Positions 36,405-44,656 of a stretch of 47,521 nt of DNA are shown piece after piece; the first letter of the stretch is position 1, and each line of letters starts with the position of its first letter. Below the pieces are notes generated by a model. It did not search any database. It was not told the origin of the DNA and worked only from the letters and a program-made list of their open reading frames with translations. This stretch comes from Cyanobacteria bacterium HKST-UBA04 (GTDB lineage: Bacteria; Cyanobacteriota; Vampirovibrionia; Vampirovibrionales; JAGQHJ01), in assembly GCA_020431915.1 (NCBI GenBank), contig JAGQHJ010000010.1, forward strand, positions 1 to 47,521, written 5' to 3'. The position numbers and the translations under genes are program-made.

Positions 36405-36890
36405 CTACCGCTTTTCTTCAAAAAATGAAGTTAAAAGTTGGCGGCACCGGGCCTCTTCAATCCCGCCGAGCACCTGCAGACCACAATCGGCCAAGGGCTT
36501 GCCCGGCCAGTACAGTTGGCGCAAATCCGTGGCCGATCCCAGCGCCCCAACCACCGGATCCCAGGCCCCGAAAACCACTTGGCCGATTCGGGCCTGGATA
36601 ATGGCGCTGGCACACATCGGGCACGGCTCGAGGGTTACAACGAGCGTACATGCTTGCAGGCGCCATTGCCCCAGTTTTTCATTCGCCTGCTGTATGGCAA
36701 GCATTTCAGCATGCGCTATGATGGAATTATCGAGCTCACGACGATTCCAGCCTTCCGAGATAACCTGATGGCTGTTGTCGAGAATAATACAGCCTACCGG
36801 AACATCTCCGGGCAAGGCCTGCTGGGCTACTTCAATGGCCCGGTCCATCCAGGCCGTGGCCATGGCCATGGCAACAGTTATGTCGGCCAT
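36405..36890 (-). CDS. tadA: tRNA-specific adenosine deaminase
   Basis: TadA converts wobble adenosine 34 of tRNA-Arg to inosine. The zinc deaminase motifs are HAE (His60, Glu62, in IIAHAEMLAI) and PCPMC (Cys90, Cys93, in LEPCPMCASAIIQARI). The FGAWDP.VGALGS segment also fits TadA. From the ATG at 36890 the protein is 161 residues; the frame is open 39 codons further but that part is Pro/Gly-rich and unlike TadA. A GGGGGTGG sequence precedes this ATG. Related guanine deaminases share the motifs but the length and C-terminus favour TadA. Confidence 0.88.
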   Translation of the reverse strand: MADITVAMAMATAWMDRAIEVAQQALPGDVPVGCIILDNSHQVISEGWNRRELDNSIIAHAEMLAIQQANEKLGQWRLQACTLVVTLEPCPMCASAIIQARIGQVVFGAWDPVVGALGSATDLRQLYWPGKPLADCGLQVLGGIEEARCRQLLTSFFEEKR

Positions 36891-37012
36891 ACCACCCCCT
36901 GCCGGGCCCGAAACCCAACCGGCTCCCCCAGTCGGAGGAGGGGCAAACAGCAACTTGGGCTGTTGAGGGGAGCCGTCATGTTGAAAAATTCCATACCATA
37001 AATACACTCACT

Positions 37013-37063
37013 ACAAAGCCAGGTTAACACCTGACAGCGACAAAGCCAGAATAACACCTGACC
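37013..37063. repeat. Two 27-bp-period direct repeats in the tadA / small-gene divergent region
   Basis: The unit acaaagccag followed by two variable bases and taacacctgac occurs at 37013-37035 and 37040-37062, differing only at those two bases. A third partial copy (aacacctgaac) follows. The phase of 27 bp and location between divergent starts suggest a tandem operator. Confidence 0.6.
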
Positions 37064-37129
37064 AACACCTGAACACCGCCATTGAGTTTCTCTCCAATCA
37101 TAACCGCCCAGGGAGGGCCACCGCCAACC

Positions 37130-37417
37130 ATGATTGTAAAAGCCGCCAAAGCACTGCTCGAAGGTTTCCTGCTCCGTTCTCTCGACGAACGTCCAGTCGG
37201 CCTGCACAACCTTGAATACATGAACGACGAAGATGCCCTTGCCGCCATTGCCCGTCCCACATCACGCAACACCAGCACCCCCCTGTCCACCTCCGTGGAT
37301 CGAATCACCCGGCAAATCGGCCGGCAGCCTGCCCCCGCCTTTAGCCGGGCTCCCAATTTTACCTACCGCTACAGCCAGTTCAGCAGCAAGCGCGTGTTTA
37401 CCACCGCTGGCCGGTAA
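37130..37417 (+). CDS. Small hypothetical protein (about 95 aa)
   Basis: From the ATG at 37130 the product begins MIVKAAKALLEGFLLRSLDE, a likely amphipathic helix, continues with YMNDEDALAAIARPTSR and ends basic and aromatic (RAPNFTYRYSQFSSKRVF). GGGAGGG is about 12 nt upstream. The frame extends to a TTG at 37082. There is no signal peptide or Cys. It is divergent from tadA across the tandem repeat and is followed at 37575 by a strong terminator. No family is recognised. Confidence 0.5.
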   Translation: MIVKAAKALLEGFLLRSLDERPVGLHNLEYMNDEDALAAIARPTSRNTSTPLSTSVDRITRQIGRQPAPAFSRAPNFTYRYSQFSSKRVFTTAGR

Positions 37418-37574
37418 CCCCACTGCACAGCTATAGCCCTCCTCCCTTTTACTCTCTTACCCCAAAACGACCAACCCCACCGGTGTGGATGCCTACAATC
37501 TGTGCTCCTGAACCTCTTGAGCCGGTTGATACCCACACACAGGCTGTTTACTTAATTTCCCCCTATCATCACGT

Positions 37575-37608
37575 TGCAATGAACCTTACCTAGGGTTCAT
37601 TGCATTTT
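37575..37608 (+). terminator. Rho-independent terminator, plus strand
   Basis: The perfect 11-bp stem TGCAATGAACC/GGTTCATTGCA (37575-37585 with 37594-37604) is followed by TTTT. It lies about 155 bases after the small gene and just before the end of the convergent pentapeptide-repeat gene. Confidence 0.8.
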
Positions 37609-37642
37609 CATATCCGGGCCATTAACGGCAGGAACAACGGCC

Positions 37643-38008
37643 CTATTCTTCCAGCTTCATGCCTTTTTGTCGGGGGTCAAAGCCGCGCGAAAAGCGCGTG
37701 GCGTAGTTGTACTTGGCCCCGCTAAAATTGGCCAGCCGAGTTTTGGCCTTCCAAAGCCGGGCCCCGCGCAAATCGGCATCACTCAAGTCGGCCCCGCGCA
37801 AGTCAGTGGCCCATAACTTGGCATCGCGCAGGTTGGCGCCAGCCAAATCGGCCTTTTCCAGGTTGGCGTAACACAGGTCAGCCCCCTCCAGGTCGGCCCC
37901 GTTCAAGCTGGCCTGGCGCAAATCGGCTTTCTGAAGGCACACGCCGTCCGCGTCATCGTATGTCGTCAGGGTCTGGCCGGCCTTGTCCTTAATGGGTGTG
38001 GTGGTCAT
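37643..38008 (-). CDS. Pentapeptide-repeat protein
   Basis: From the ATG at 38008 the protein has 121 residues, of which about 25-97 are A(D/N)LxX-type pentapeptides (KADLR, GADLE, GADLC, YANLE, KADLA, GANLR, TDLRG, GADLS, DADLR). These fold into a right-handed four-sided beta-helix. Such proteins range from DNA mimics that protect gyrase to membrane or sheath proteins, so the role is open. GAGGAG is 7 nt before this ATG; the frame extends 26 codons further. There is no signal peptide or membrane helix. It is divergent from the reverse transcriptase locus. Confidence 0.85.
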   Translation of the reverse strand: MTTTPIKDKAGQTLTTYDDADGVCLQKADLRQASLNGADLEGADLCYANLEKADLAGANLRDAKLWATDLRGADLSDADLRGARLWKAKTRLANFSGAKYNYATRFSRGFDPRQKGMKLEE

Positions 38009-38099
38009 ATGCGGGCTCCTCACGTACTGAAAAAACAACCCCGCCCGCACCATCGGCCTGTACAGAGCCCTTTCATCGGGCACCAACCACCGGCAAGAG

Positions 38100-38345
38100 C
38101 GGGTAGAGAAGAAACAGGAAGATCCATCCGCCTCCTTCCAATGCGGTCTCCTGGTGATGGGAAAGAAGGAGTCAAACCGCAGGTTGATCCTGGGTTAAGC
38201 AGGAGCCGCGGCCTCTTGAAAGGCCCACTCTCAGGTTCTGCGCTGCAAGCGCAGGTTCTCGAGAGTGGCATGCCTCATCCTGACACACAGGCCCAACAGA
38301 GTTGGGGACCGGGGCCAAGCCCGGTTCTTTACTGCTTTCTACTAT
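38100..38345 (+). ncRNA. Candidate structured RNA / leader upstream of the reverse transcriptase
   Basis: This 395-bp divergent intergenic region (38009-38403) folds into a series of stems on the plus strand. They are: TGCGGT plus CTCC (38142-38151) with GGAG and ACCGCA (38168-38171, 38176-38181); GGCCT/AGGCC (38210-38214/38221-38225); CCACTCTC/GAGAGTGG (38225-38232/38261-38268) enclosing CTGCGCT/AGCGCAG; CCCAAC/GTTGGG (38292-38297/38301-38306); and ACCGGG/CCCGGT (38308-38325) followed by TTCTTTACTGCTTTCT, terminator-like. The octamer CAGGTTCT occurs twice inside (38232, 38252). The 113-residue plus-strand frame here looks non-coding. It may be an RNA partner or an attenuator of the reverse transcriptase. 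No retron, DGR or intron family is recognised. Confidence 0.45.
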
Positions 38346-38403
38346 ACTAGAGCTAGCCCGTGATCACAAACCCAAACCCACGATAACCGAAAGCCCCGCC
38401 CTA

Positions 38404-39789
38404 ATGATGACCGGCCCACCCAGCAACCACCCCTTTACCGACTACCTTGACCACCTTGACGTGAACAGCGTGGCCCAGTCGCTTGAGGCCCACTTTTTCG
38501 ACCCCATTCTTGGCCGAGACAAACCCTACACCGGCCCCGACGGCATCGCCTGGCAGCACGTAAAGCCCAACCTGCTGGCCCATGTGGAAACCGTCCGCCA
38601 GCAGCTGCGCAAGGGACGCTTTACCTTTACCCCCTTCCAGCGCACCCCACTCAACTCACTCACCCCGCCAACACCCAACCGCCATGGCAAACCAATGAAA
38701 AAGAAGGGCCCAGACCCCTCCCCCAATAAAGTCCGGGTGGTCTACAAACCCAGTATCCGAAACGTCACGGCACAAACCTGCCTGCTGGCGTATCTGGCAC
38801 CCCGGCTCAACAGCCAGTTTTCGGCAGCCAGCTATGCCTATCAACCCGGCAAGTCGGCCCACGGAGCCGTAAAACGCCTGTGGCGATCCCTGACGGCCGA
38901 CCGACCATGTGGGCTGGTATTTGACATTGTGGGGTTCTTCGACCACCTCGATCATGATCGCCTGCTGGCCGACGCTCAGCAACTGCTGGGCACGGACTGG
39001 GATCCGCTGCTTGAGGCCATGCTGCGCCGCTACCTGAAAACCGGATCGGTGCAACGCCCCCGTAAGCACCAACCCGCGCATGGCCGGCTCAACAGCCAAC
39101 ACCCCAGCCGGGGATACCAGCCACGCCATCAGGGCGTCCCCCAGGGCGGAGCCTTGTCGGCCCTGCTCAGCAATGTGGCCCTGCATGGCCTCGATACCTA
39201 TGCCGCCGGGCACTGGTACGACGTAACGTACATTCGCTATGCCGACAACATTGCCCTGCTCGGCAGCAGCATGGCCCAAGTCAAGGCCTGCTACGACGAC
39301 CTGACCCACGTTCTGGACAACGACTACGGCTTGGCCGTCTACGGTCCCGACGAGGCCGCCAACAGCGACAAGTTTCAGTGGGTTAACCTGGCCAAGCCCA
39401 CCGATGCGCACACAGCCACCCCCTACCTGACGTTCCTGGGGTACCGCATCGAGCGCGACAGTATAAAAATTGCACCGGCCAACGTGGCGGCCTTTAAGCT
39501 GAAGGTGCGCCACCTGTGCCAGGGCTGGCAGCGGCGGTGCGATCCGCCGGAAAAACTGCTTGAACAACTGGGCCGGTTAATTGACGGCCCCGTACAGGCC
39601 CAGACCGGCGAGCCAATGGGGTACGGCTGGCGCCACTACTTCTCGCTGTGCAGCAACCGGGGACAATTCCGCGAATTGTCGGCCTGGCTGGCACGGACGC
39701 TTCAAAAAACCCTTCATGCCACCAAGCATGACACCAACCAAGACATCCCCTACGACACCACCCCCCTGACCCTGACACTGCTTAAATAG
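38404..39789 (+). CDS. Stand-alone reverse transcriptase of group-II-intron type with a YADN active-site box
   Basis: The 461-residue frame shows the RT blocks in order: GPDGIAWQHVKPNLLAHV (about 44-61, RT0-like), QQLRKGRFTFTPFQR, RVVYKPSIRNVTAQ, YAYQPGKSAHGAV (145-157), the motif-A Asp174 in FDIVGFFDHLDHDRLL, HQGVPQGGALSALLSN (242-257), YIRYADNIALL (276-286) and YLTFLGYRI (341-349). In place of YADD it has YADN (279-282; AAC at 39247-39249). A short thumb-like region follows; no HNH endonuclease and no clear maturase domain X are seen. It is not inside a recognisable group II intron. The first of two adjacent ATG codons is used; the ribosome site is poor and the frame runs up to 38302. Candidates are a domesticated group-II-like RT or a defence-type RT. 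Confidence 0.85.
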   Translation: MMTGPPSNHPFTDYLDHLDVNSVAQSLEAHFFDPILGRDKPYTGPDGIAWQHVKPNLLAHVETVRQQLRKGRFTFTPFQRTPLNSLTPPTPNRHGKPMKKKGPDPSPNKVRVVYKPSIRNVTAQTCLLAYLAPRLNSQFSAASYAYQPGKSAHGAVKRLWRSLTADRPCGLVFDIVGFFDHLDHDRLLADAQQLLGTDWDPLLEAMLRRYLKTGSVQRPRKHQPAHGRLNSQHPSRGYQPRHQGVPQGGALSALLSNVALHGLDTYAAGHWYDVTYIRYADNIALLGSSMAQVKACYDDLTHVLDNDYGLAVYGPDEAANSDKFQWVNLAKPTDAHTATPYLTFLGYRIERDSIKIAPANVAAFKLKVRHLCQGWQRRCDPPEKLLEQLGRLIDGPVQAQTGEPMGYGWRHYFSLCSNRGQFRELSAWLARTLQKTLHATKHDTNQDIPYDTTPLTLTLLK

Positions 39790-39812
39790 CCTTTGCCTTC
39801 TTTATACCCGGT

Positions 39813-40964
39813 CTATTCGTCAGGCTTGCCCGTATGGCGCTTGATGGGATGACCCAGCGGTTCGCCGTTGAGCTTGTCGAAAACCCAGCCGACAAGAGGC
39901 TGGTAATGCTTGTGCAACCAGCGGTTAAAGGCCCGGTCAAACTTGGGCAGGAAGGCAATGATAATCAGGCCGTTGAGGGTCATTGGCAAGGCGGTACGAT
40001 GCTTCAGGGGAACATGGTCGTACTTGAGGGCCGACTGCTTGATGTGGTTCATGAAGCTTTGCAGGCGCTCGTGGCGTTGTGCCCACTGCCGGCTGCCGTC
40101 AAGCAGTTTTTTGAAGACGGGACTGACGTGGTAGAGCCCCTTGATTTTGATACCTGGCCCCTTGGGCCAGCGCTTCAGAAACTCGGTTTGCTTGCGGAAG
40201 GACTGAATCAGGAAGACCTCGCGCTGGACCTCGTGCAAAAACTTGCCCATATGAAAATGGCCACCGTCGAGCAGGATTTTAAGCCCCTGGTTGGCAGCTT
40301 CAATGGCAATGGGGGGCACAAAAAGATTGGCGATAAACTGGAAACCGGCCTCATTGGTGCCATTGCGCATGGCAATCCACTTGCGATCACTCTTGGGCAA
40401 CCACGGATCGTGCTTGGCCTGGTTATACCCATGGTAGCCGGCAATACCGGCCGTCACGGTCATATACACCACGCTGAGCAAATCCAGGGGATAATAGGCC
40501 CAGCGAAAATACGGCTTGATGGCCTGGGCAATCTCGTTAAGCAAACCGCCTACCCGCAGGTTGTGCTTAAAGAAGTACAGCAGTTTCTTGGAATGCTCCG
40601 GAACGGGGCAGTTCAGGGTATCCGACACCGTTTGGCTGTTCTGGGCAGCTTCCGGCGTGTCGGCCTTGGGGGACGGTTTGGCAGACGGTTTGACCGTGGA
40701 CGCAACAAACTGCTTGGGTTTACTCAGGACCGAATCCGACGGCGGATTGATCGCCAGCAAGTTGCGGTTAACGGGGATAAACAAGGGCCGGGTGGGCTCG
40801 GCGGCCATCGAGGCGGAGGAAGCAGTCGGGTAGGCATACCCGTAACCGTACCCATACCCAGACCCGTACCCTCCGTAACCTGCTGCGGTACCGGGCGGCC
40901 ATAACCAAGACGGAACGGCCGTAACCGTCATCACCGGCGAAACGAATTGTGTGGGCAGCACCAT
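39813..40964 (-). CDS. Hypothetical protein with Gly/Tyr-rich N-terminus and membrane segments
   Basis: The 383-residue product carries a low-complexity stretch GYGGYGSGYGYGYGYAYP (about 30-47), then a Ser/Pro/Lys-rich linker to about 115. The C-terminal two thirds are more ordered and contain hydrophobic stretches around DLLSVVYMTVTAGIAGYHGY, FIANLFVPPIAIEAA and ALPMTLNGLIIIAFLP, possible membrane helices, between basic segments. No family is recognised. Its stop faces that of the reverse transcriptase with 23 bases between. No good ribosome site is seen before the ATG at 40964; the next ATG (MTVTAVPSW) is an alternative. Confidence 0.6.
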   Translation of the reverse strand: MVLPTQFVSPVMTVTAVPSWLWPPGTAAGYGGYGSGYGYGYGYAYPTASSASMAAEPTRPLFIPVNRNLLAINPPSDSVLSKPKQFVASTVKPSAKPSPKADTPEAAQNSQTVSDTLNCPVPEHSKKLLYFFKHNLRVGGLLNEIAQAIKPYFRWAYYPLDLLSVVYMTVTAGIAGYHGYNQAKHDPWLPKSDRKWIAMRNGTNEAGFQFIANLFVPPIAIEAANQGLKILLDGGHFHMGKFLHEVQREVFLIQSFRKQTEFLKRWPKGPGIKIKGLYHVSPVFKKLLDGSRQWAQRHERLQSFMNHIKQSALKYDHVPLKHRTALPMTLNGLIIIAFLPKFDRAFNRWLHKHYQPLVGWVFDKLNGEPLGHPIKRHTGKPDE

Positions 40965-40981
40965 AAGAAACAGTCGATCCT

Positions 40982-41046
40982 AAAGGGCATCGGCACAGGA
41001 TATTGGCAAAAGGCTTTGGAAAAGGGCTTTGGCAAAGGGCATCGGC
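40982..41046. repeat. Short direct repeats upstream of the 383-aa gene
   Basis: AAAGGGCATCGGC occurs at 40982-40994 and 41034-41046, with related AAAGGGCTTTGGC words between. The 249-bp region to the carB end holds no gene. Confidence 0.4.
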
Positions 41047-41213
41047 GGATTTGCCGGACTAGGCGCATTGAACGGGCAGCGCGAATTGCGTGTAAAACAT
41101 CCCCGTTGTAACAGCCCGGACTACGGGCAGTCTAGGATAAACAGGTATCCGTAAATACCTCTTGTAAAGGGAATATTACTGTTACGCCCGCGTGCTCAAG
41201 CCCGTGCCAACGG

Positions 41214-44200
41214 CTAGGCCGTTACCACCGCCCGACCACTCAAGCCCAGGTAATCCTGCAGGCTGGTTACGTCAAAGTCGTGGTTGCGCAACTCGACAAT
41301 GGCTTCGAGCATAGCCTGGGCACCGGCCATGGTCGTCATCATTGGCACGGCATGGGCTACGGCCGCCTTGCGAATATAGGAATCATCCTGCAAGGCCCCT
41401 TCACCAATGGGGGTGTTAATAACCAACTGCACCGCCCCTTCCTCAATCATGCTTTCGGCATGGGGACGACCTTCGGATTTTTTGTTGATGACCGTCACAG
41501 CCAGGCCGGCCTGTTGCAACACCTGGGCCGTGCCCGTGGTAGAAACCAGACTAAACCCAAGGTCCACCAGTTGCCGGGCAATGTCGACGGCATGGGGTTT
41601 GTCGAAGTCGTTGACACTGATAAACACGTTGCCCGACATCGGGATGGTCGAGCCGGCAGACACCTGGGCCTTGGCAAAAGCCAGGGCGGCGGTTTTGTCC
41701 AAGCCCATCACCTCGCCGGTACTCTTCATCTCGGGCCCCAGCTTCGGATCGGCCCCCCGAAACTTGTTGAAGGGAAAGACCGGTCCCTTGACCGCCACGT
41801 AGTTGCTGGGCAGCACCGGCACCAGATGCGCCACGTCGGCCAGCGATCGACCGAGCATGATTTCCGTGGCCATTTTAACCAAGGGCACCCCGGTGCATTT
41901 GCAGATGAAGGGAACCGTTCGGCTGGCACGGGGATTGACCTCAATGACATACAGCGCCCCGTCCTTGACGGCAAACTGAATATTGAGCAAGCCACGCACG
42001 TTCAGACGTCGGGCCAACTGTTCGGTGGCTTGTACCACCTGGTCATGCAAGGCCTGGGGCAGTCGCTGCGGTGGCCACAGGCTGGTACTGTCACCGCTGT
42101 GGATACCCGCGTGCTCGATATGCTCAAGAATACCGCCAATGTACGTATCGGTCCCGTCACTGACGGCATCCACATCAAGCTCCATGGCTTCCTCAAGGAA
42201 GCGCTCAATCAGGATGGGGTAATCCGGCTCCACCCGGACCACCTCGGTGACGTAGTCGCGCAGGCTGGCTTCCGAATACAAAACCCGCATGGCCCGACCA
42301 CCCAGAATATAGCTGGGCCGGACAATCAGGGGATAGCCGACTTGTCGGGCCACGGCAAAAGCCTCGTCTGCCGACCGCGCCGTACCGGAGGCCGGGGCCT
42401 TCAGGCCCAACTCCTTGAGCACGGCACTGAAACGCTGGCGATCCTCGGCCTCGTCAATGCTGTCGAGCGAGGTACCCAGCAACGGGTAACCGGCGTCATG
42501 GATATGCTTGGCCAGCTTCAACGGGGTTTGGCCGCCCAACTGCACCACAACACCCCGAGGCTGTTCTTGCGCCAGAATGTTCAGTATCCGCTCGGGCGAC
42601 AGGGGTTCGAAATACAGCCGGTCGCTGATGTCGTAATCCGTCGACACGGTCTCGGGGTTGGAGTTGACCATCACCGCTTTCAACCCGGCCTGCTGCAGGG
42701 AAAAGGCCGCATGGACACAGCAGTAGTCAAACTCAATGCCCTGCCCAATCCGGTTGGGCCCGCCGCCGATAATCACAACCCGATCACTCGATGCGGGGCC
42801 ACCGGTCGATTCAAAGATCGGGGCCTCCTGCAGGCTGCTGGCAAAGGTGGAGTAGTAATAGGGGGTGGAAGCGGCAAACTCGCCGGCACAAGTGTCAACG
42901 GCATTAAACACCGGGGCAATACCCAGTTCGGCCATCCGGCGGGCCAACTGTTTATCCAGGTCGGGGGCCGGCGCCAGCAGCTTAAGGATATGGGCCTGGC
43001 TGAATCCTTGTCGTTTTGCCTTGCGCAGCAGCTCGTCGTCCAGCTTGCTTAACGGGCAGTGCCACAAGGCACGCTCCGTTTCGACCAGATCGCGCATGTT
43101 GTTGATAAACCAGGGGTCAATACCGGTAAGGGTATACAGCTCGTCAGTCGACCAGTTCTCTTGCAGGGCGTGGTAAACCCAACGCACGCGATCGGAGGAG
43201 GGATGCTTAAGCTTGGCCTCCAGTTCCTGGCGACTGAGTTTGCAAGCCGGAAAATGAAACCCTTCCAGCCCCGTTTCCAGGCTTTGCAGGGCCTTCTGGA
43301 AACTTTCCTGAAAAGTGCGACCGATGGCCATGGCCTCGCCAACGGATTTCATTTGCGGCGACAGGGTGTCGGGCGACCCGGCGAATTTCTCGAAGGCAAA
43401 GCGGGGAATTTTGGTTACCACGTAATCAATGGCCGGTTCAAAGCTGGCCGGGGTGCTTCGGGTAATATCGTTCTCGATTTCGTCGAGGGTCATGCCCACC
43501 GCCAGCTTGGCGCTGATCTTGGCAATGGGAACCCCCGTGGCCTTGCTGACCAGGGCCGAACTGCGCGACACGCGCGGGTTCATCTCGATAACAACCACCC
43601 GGCCCGTCTGCGGATGAATGGCAAACTGGATGTTGCAGCCCCCGGCATCAACCCCCACGGCCCGAATGATATCGATGCTGGCGTTTCGCAGCACATGGTA
43701 CTCGCGATCGGACAACGTCATGGCCGGGGCCACCGTAATGCTGTCGCCGGTATGGATACCCATCGGGTCAAGGTTCTCAACGCTGCAGACAATCACCACG
43801 TTATCGCGACCGTCGCGCATCACCTCAAACTCGTACTCTTTCCAACCCAGGGCGCTCTCTTCCATCAGCACCTGCTTGATGGGCGACTGGGCCAGGGCAT
43901 GACTGGCGGCGGCTTCAAGCTCGCGCTCGTCAAACACCACCCCACCACCGGATCCGCCCAGGGTAAAGGCCGTGCGCAAAATCAGCGGGTATCCCAAATC
44001 AGCGGCAATGGATCTTGCCTCGTCGACCGAACCGGCCACTTCGGAGCGCAGCACACCCAACCCCAGATCCTCGACCAGGTGCTTAAAGGCCGACCGATCC
44101 TCGGCCGTATGGATGGCGGACTCGTTGGCACCAATCAAGGTCACGTTGTATCGGGCCAACACCCCCTGGTCCTTTAGGGCAAAGGCCAGGTTCAGGGCCG

Positions 44201-44480
44201 TCTGCCCCCCCATGGTCGGCAACAGGGCGTCAGGGCGCTCCGTATCGATAATCTTGGTCAGAACCTCGACGGTCAACGGCTCGATGTAGGTCCGGGTCGC
44301 CAGGTTCGGGTCGGTCATAATGGTGGCGGGGTTGGAGTTAACCAGCACCACCTCGTACCCTTCATGCATCAGGGCACGGCAAGCCTGTGAACCGGAATAG
44401 TCAAACTCGCAGGCCTGGCCTATTACAATGGGGCCGGCCCCGATGATGAGGATGCGTTTAATGTCGGTTCGTTTGGGCAT
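41214..44480 (-). CDS. carB: Carbamoyl-phosphate synthase, large subunit
   Basis: CarB makes carbamoyl phosphate from ammonia (delivered by CarA), bicarbonate and two ATP for pyrimidine and arginine synthesis. The two homologous ATP-grasp halves are evident: [18 protein letters not shown] and [22 protein letters not shown], then [20 protein letters not shown] and [17 protein letters not shown]. Motifs [16 protein letters not shown] and [16 protein letters not shown] close each half. A C-terminal MGS-like allosteric domain (about 940-1080) follows. At 1088 residues the protein is full length. The ribosome site before the ATG is weak. It is divergent from carA rather than downstream of it. Confidence 0.97.
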   Translation of the reverse strand: MPKRTDIKRILIIGAGPIVIGQACEFDYSGSQACRALMHEGYEVVLVNSNPATIMTDPNLATRTYIEPLTVEVLTKIIDTERPDALLPTMGGQTALNLAFALKDQGVLARYNVTLIGANESAIHTAEDRSAFKHLVEDLGLGVLRSEVAGSVDEARSIAADLGYPLILRTAFTLGGSGGGVVFDERELEAAASHALAQSPIKQVLMEESALGWKEYEFEVMRDGRDNVVIVCSVENLDPMGIHTGDSITVAPAMTLSDREYHVLRNASIDIIRAVGVDAGGCNIQFAIHPQTGRVVVIEMNPRVSRSSALVSKATGVPIAKISAKLAVGMTLDEIENDITRSTPASFEPAIDYVVTKIPRFAFEKFAGSPDTLSPQMKSVGEAMAIGRTFQESFQKALQSLETGLEGFHFPACKLSRQELEAKLKHPSSDRVRWVYHALQENWSTDELYTLTGIDPWFINNMRDLVETERALWHCPLSKLDDELLRKAKRQGFSQAHILKLLAPAPDLDKQLARRMAELGIAPVFNAVDTCAGEFAASTPYYYSTFASSLQEAPIFESTGGPASSDRVVIIGGGPNRIGQGIEFDYCCVHAAFSLQQAGLKAVMVNSNPETVSTDYDISDRLYFEPLSPERILNILAQEQPRGVVVQLGGQTPLKLAKHIHDAGYPLLGTSLDSIDEAEDRQRFSAVLKELGLKAPASGTARSADEAFAVARQVGYPLIVRPSYILGGRAMRVLYSEASLRDYVTEVVRVEPDYPILIERFLEEAMELDVDAVSDGTDTYIGGILEHIEHAGIHSGDSTSLWPPQRLPQALHDQVVQATEQLARRLNVRGLLNIQFAVKDGALYVIEVNPRASRTVPFICKCTGVPLVKMATEIMLGRSLADVAHLVPVLPSNYVAVKGPVFPFNKFRGADPKLGPEMKSTGEVMGLDKTAALAFAKAQVSAGSTIPMSGNVFISVNDFDKPHAVDIARQLVDLGFSLVSTTGTAQVLQQAGLAVTVINKKSEGRPHAESMIEEGAVQLVINTPIGEGALQDDSYIRKAAVAHAVPMMTTMAGAQAMLEAIVELRNHDFDVTSLQDYLGLSGRAVVTA

Positions 44481-44509
44481 GGTCGGGTAAACTCAGGGGC
44501 AAGGGCGGG

Positions 44510-44569
44510 TTTTATTGGGTAGACAGGTAACCATTTTGAAACATCCTGTCCGTCGTCACTTTTATTGGG
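44510..44569. promoter_or_regulatory. Nested repeats in the carB-carA divergent promoter region
   Basis: TTTTATTGGG occurs twice, at 44510-44519 and 44560-44569, exactly 50 bp apart. Between them lies the inverted repeat GACAGG/CCTGTC (44522-44527 with 44545-44550). The 176-bp region serves both divergent car genes, so these are candidate sites for shared control by a pyrimidine or arginine regulator. Confidence 0.45.
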
Positions 44570-44656
44570 CCTGCGTCTCTGGAATACTAATGACCAGGTC
44601 GGCATCGCCCGAATCAAGCCCTATCAAACCATAAGCCCAGCAACAAGGAAACCCTG

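Noticed and set aside
38205-38240. Group II intron domain V in the RT leader (GAGCC ... GGTTCT)
   Set aside because: Only the lowest five pairs form; the rest of the helix does not, and domain V should lie 3' of the ORF. The CCACTCTC/GAGAGTGG stem competes.
38009-38350. 113-codon plus-strand frame before the reverse transcriptase
   Set aside because: Antisense start region of the pentapeptide gene, no ribosome site, and it runs through the hairpins.
38404-40964. Diversity-generating retroelement
   Set aside because: No template/variable repeat pair was seen, and the neighbouring protein has no C-type lectin-like end.
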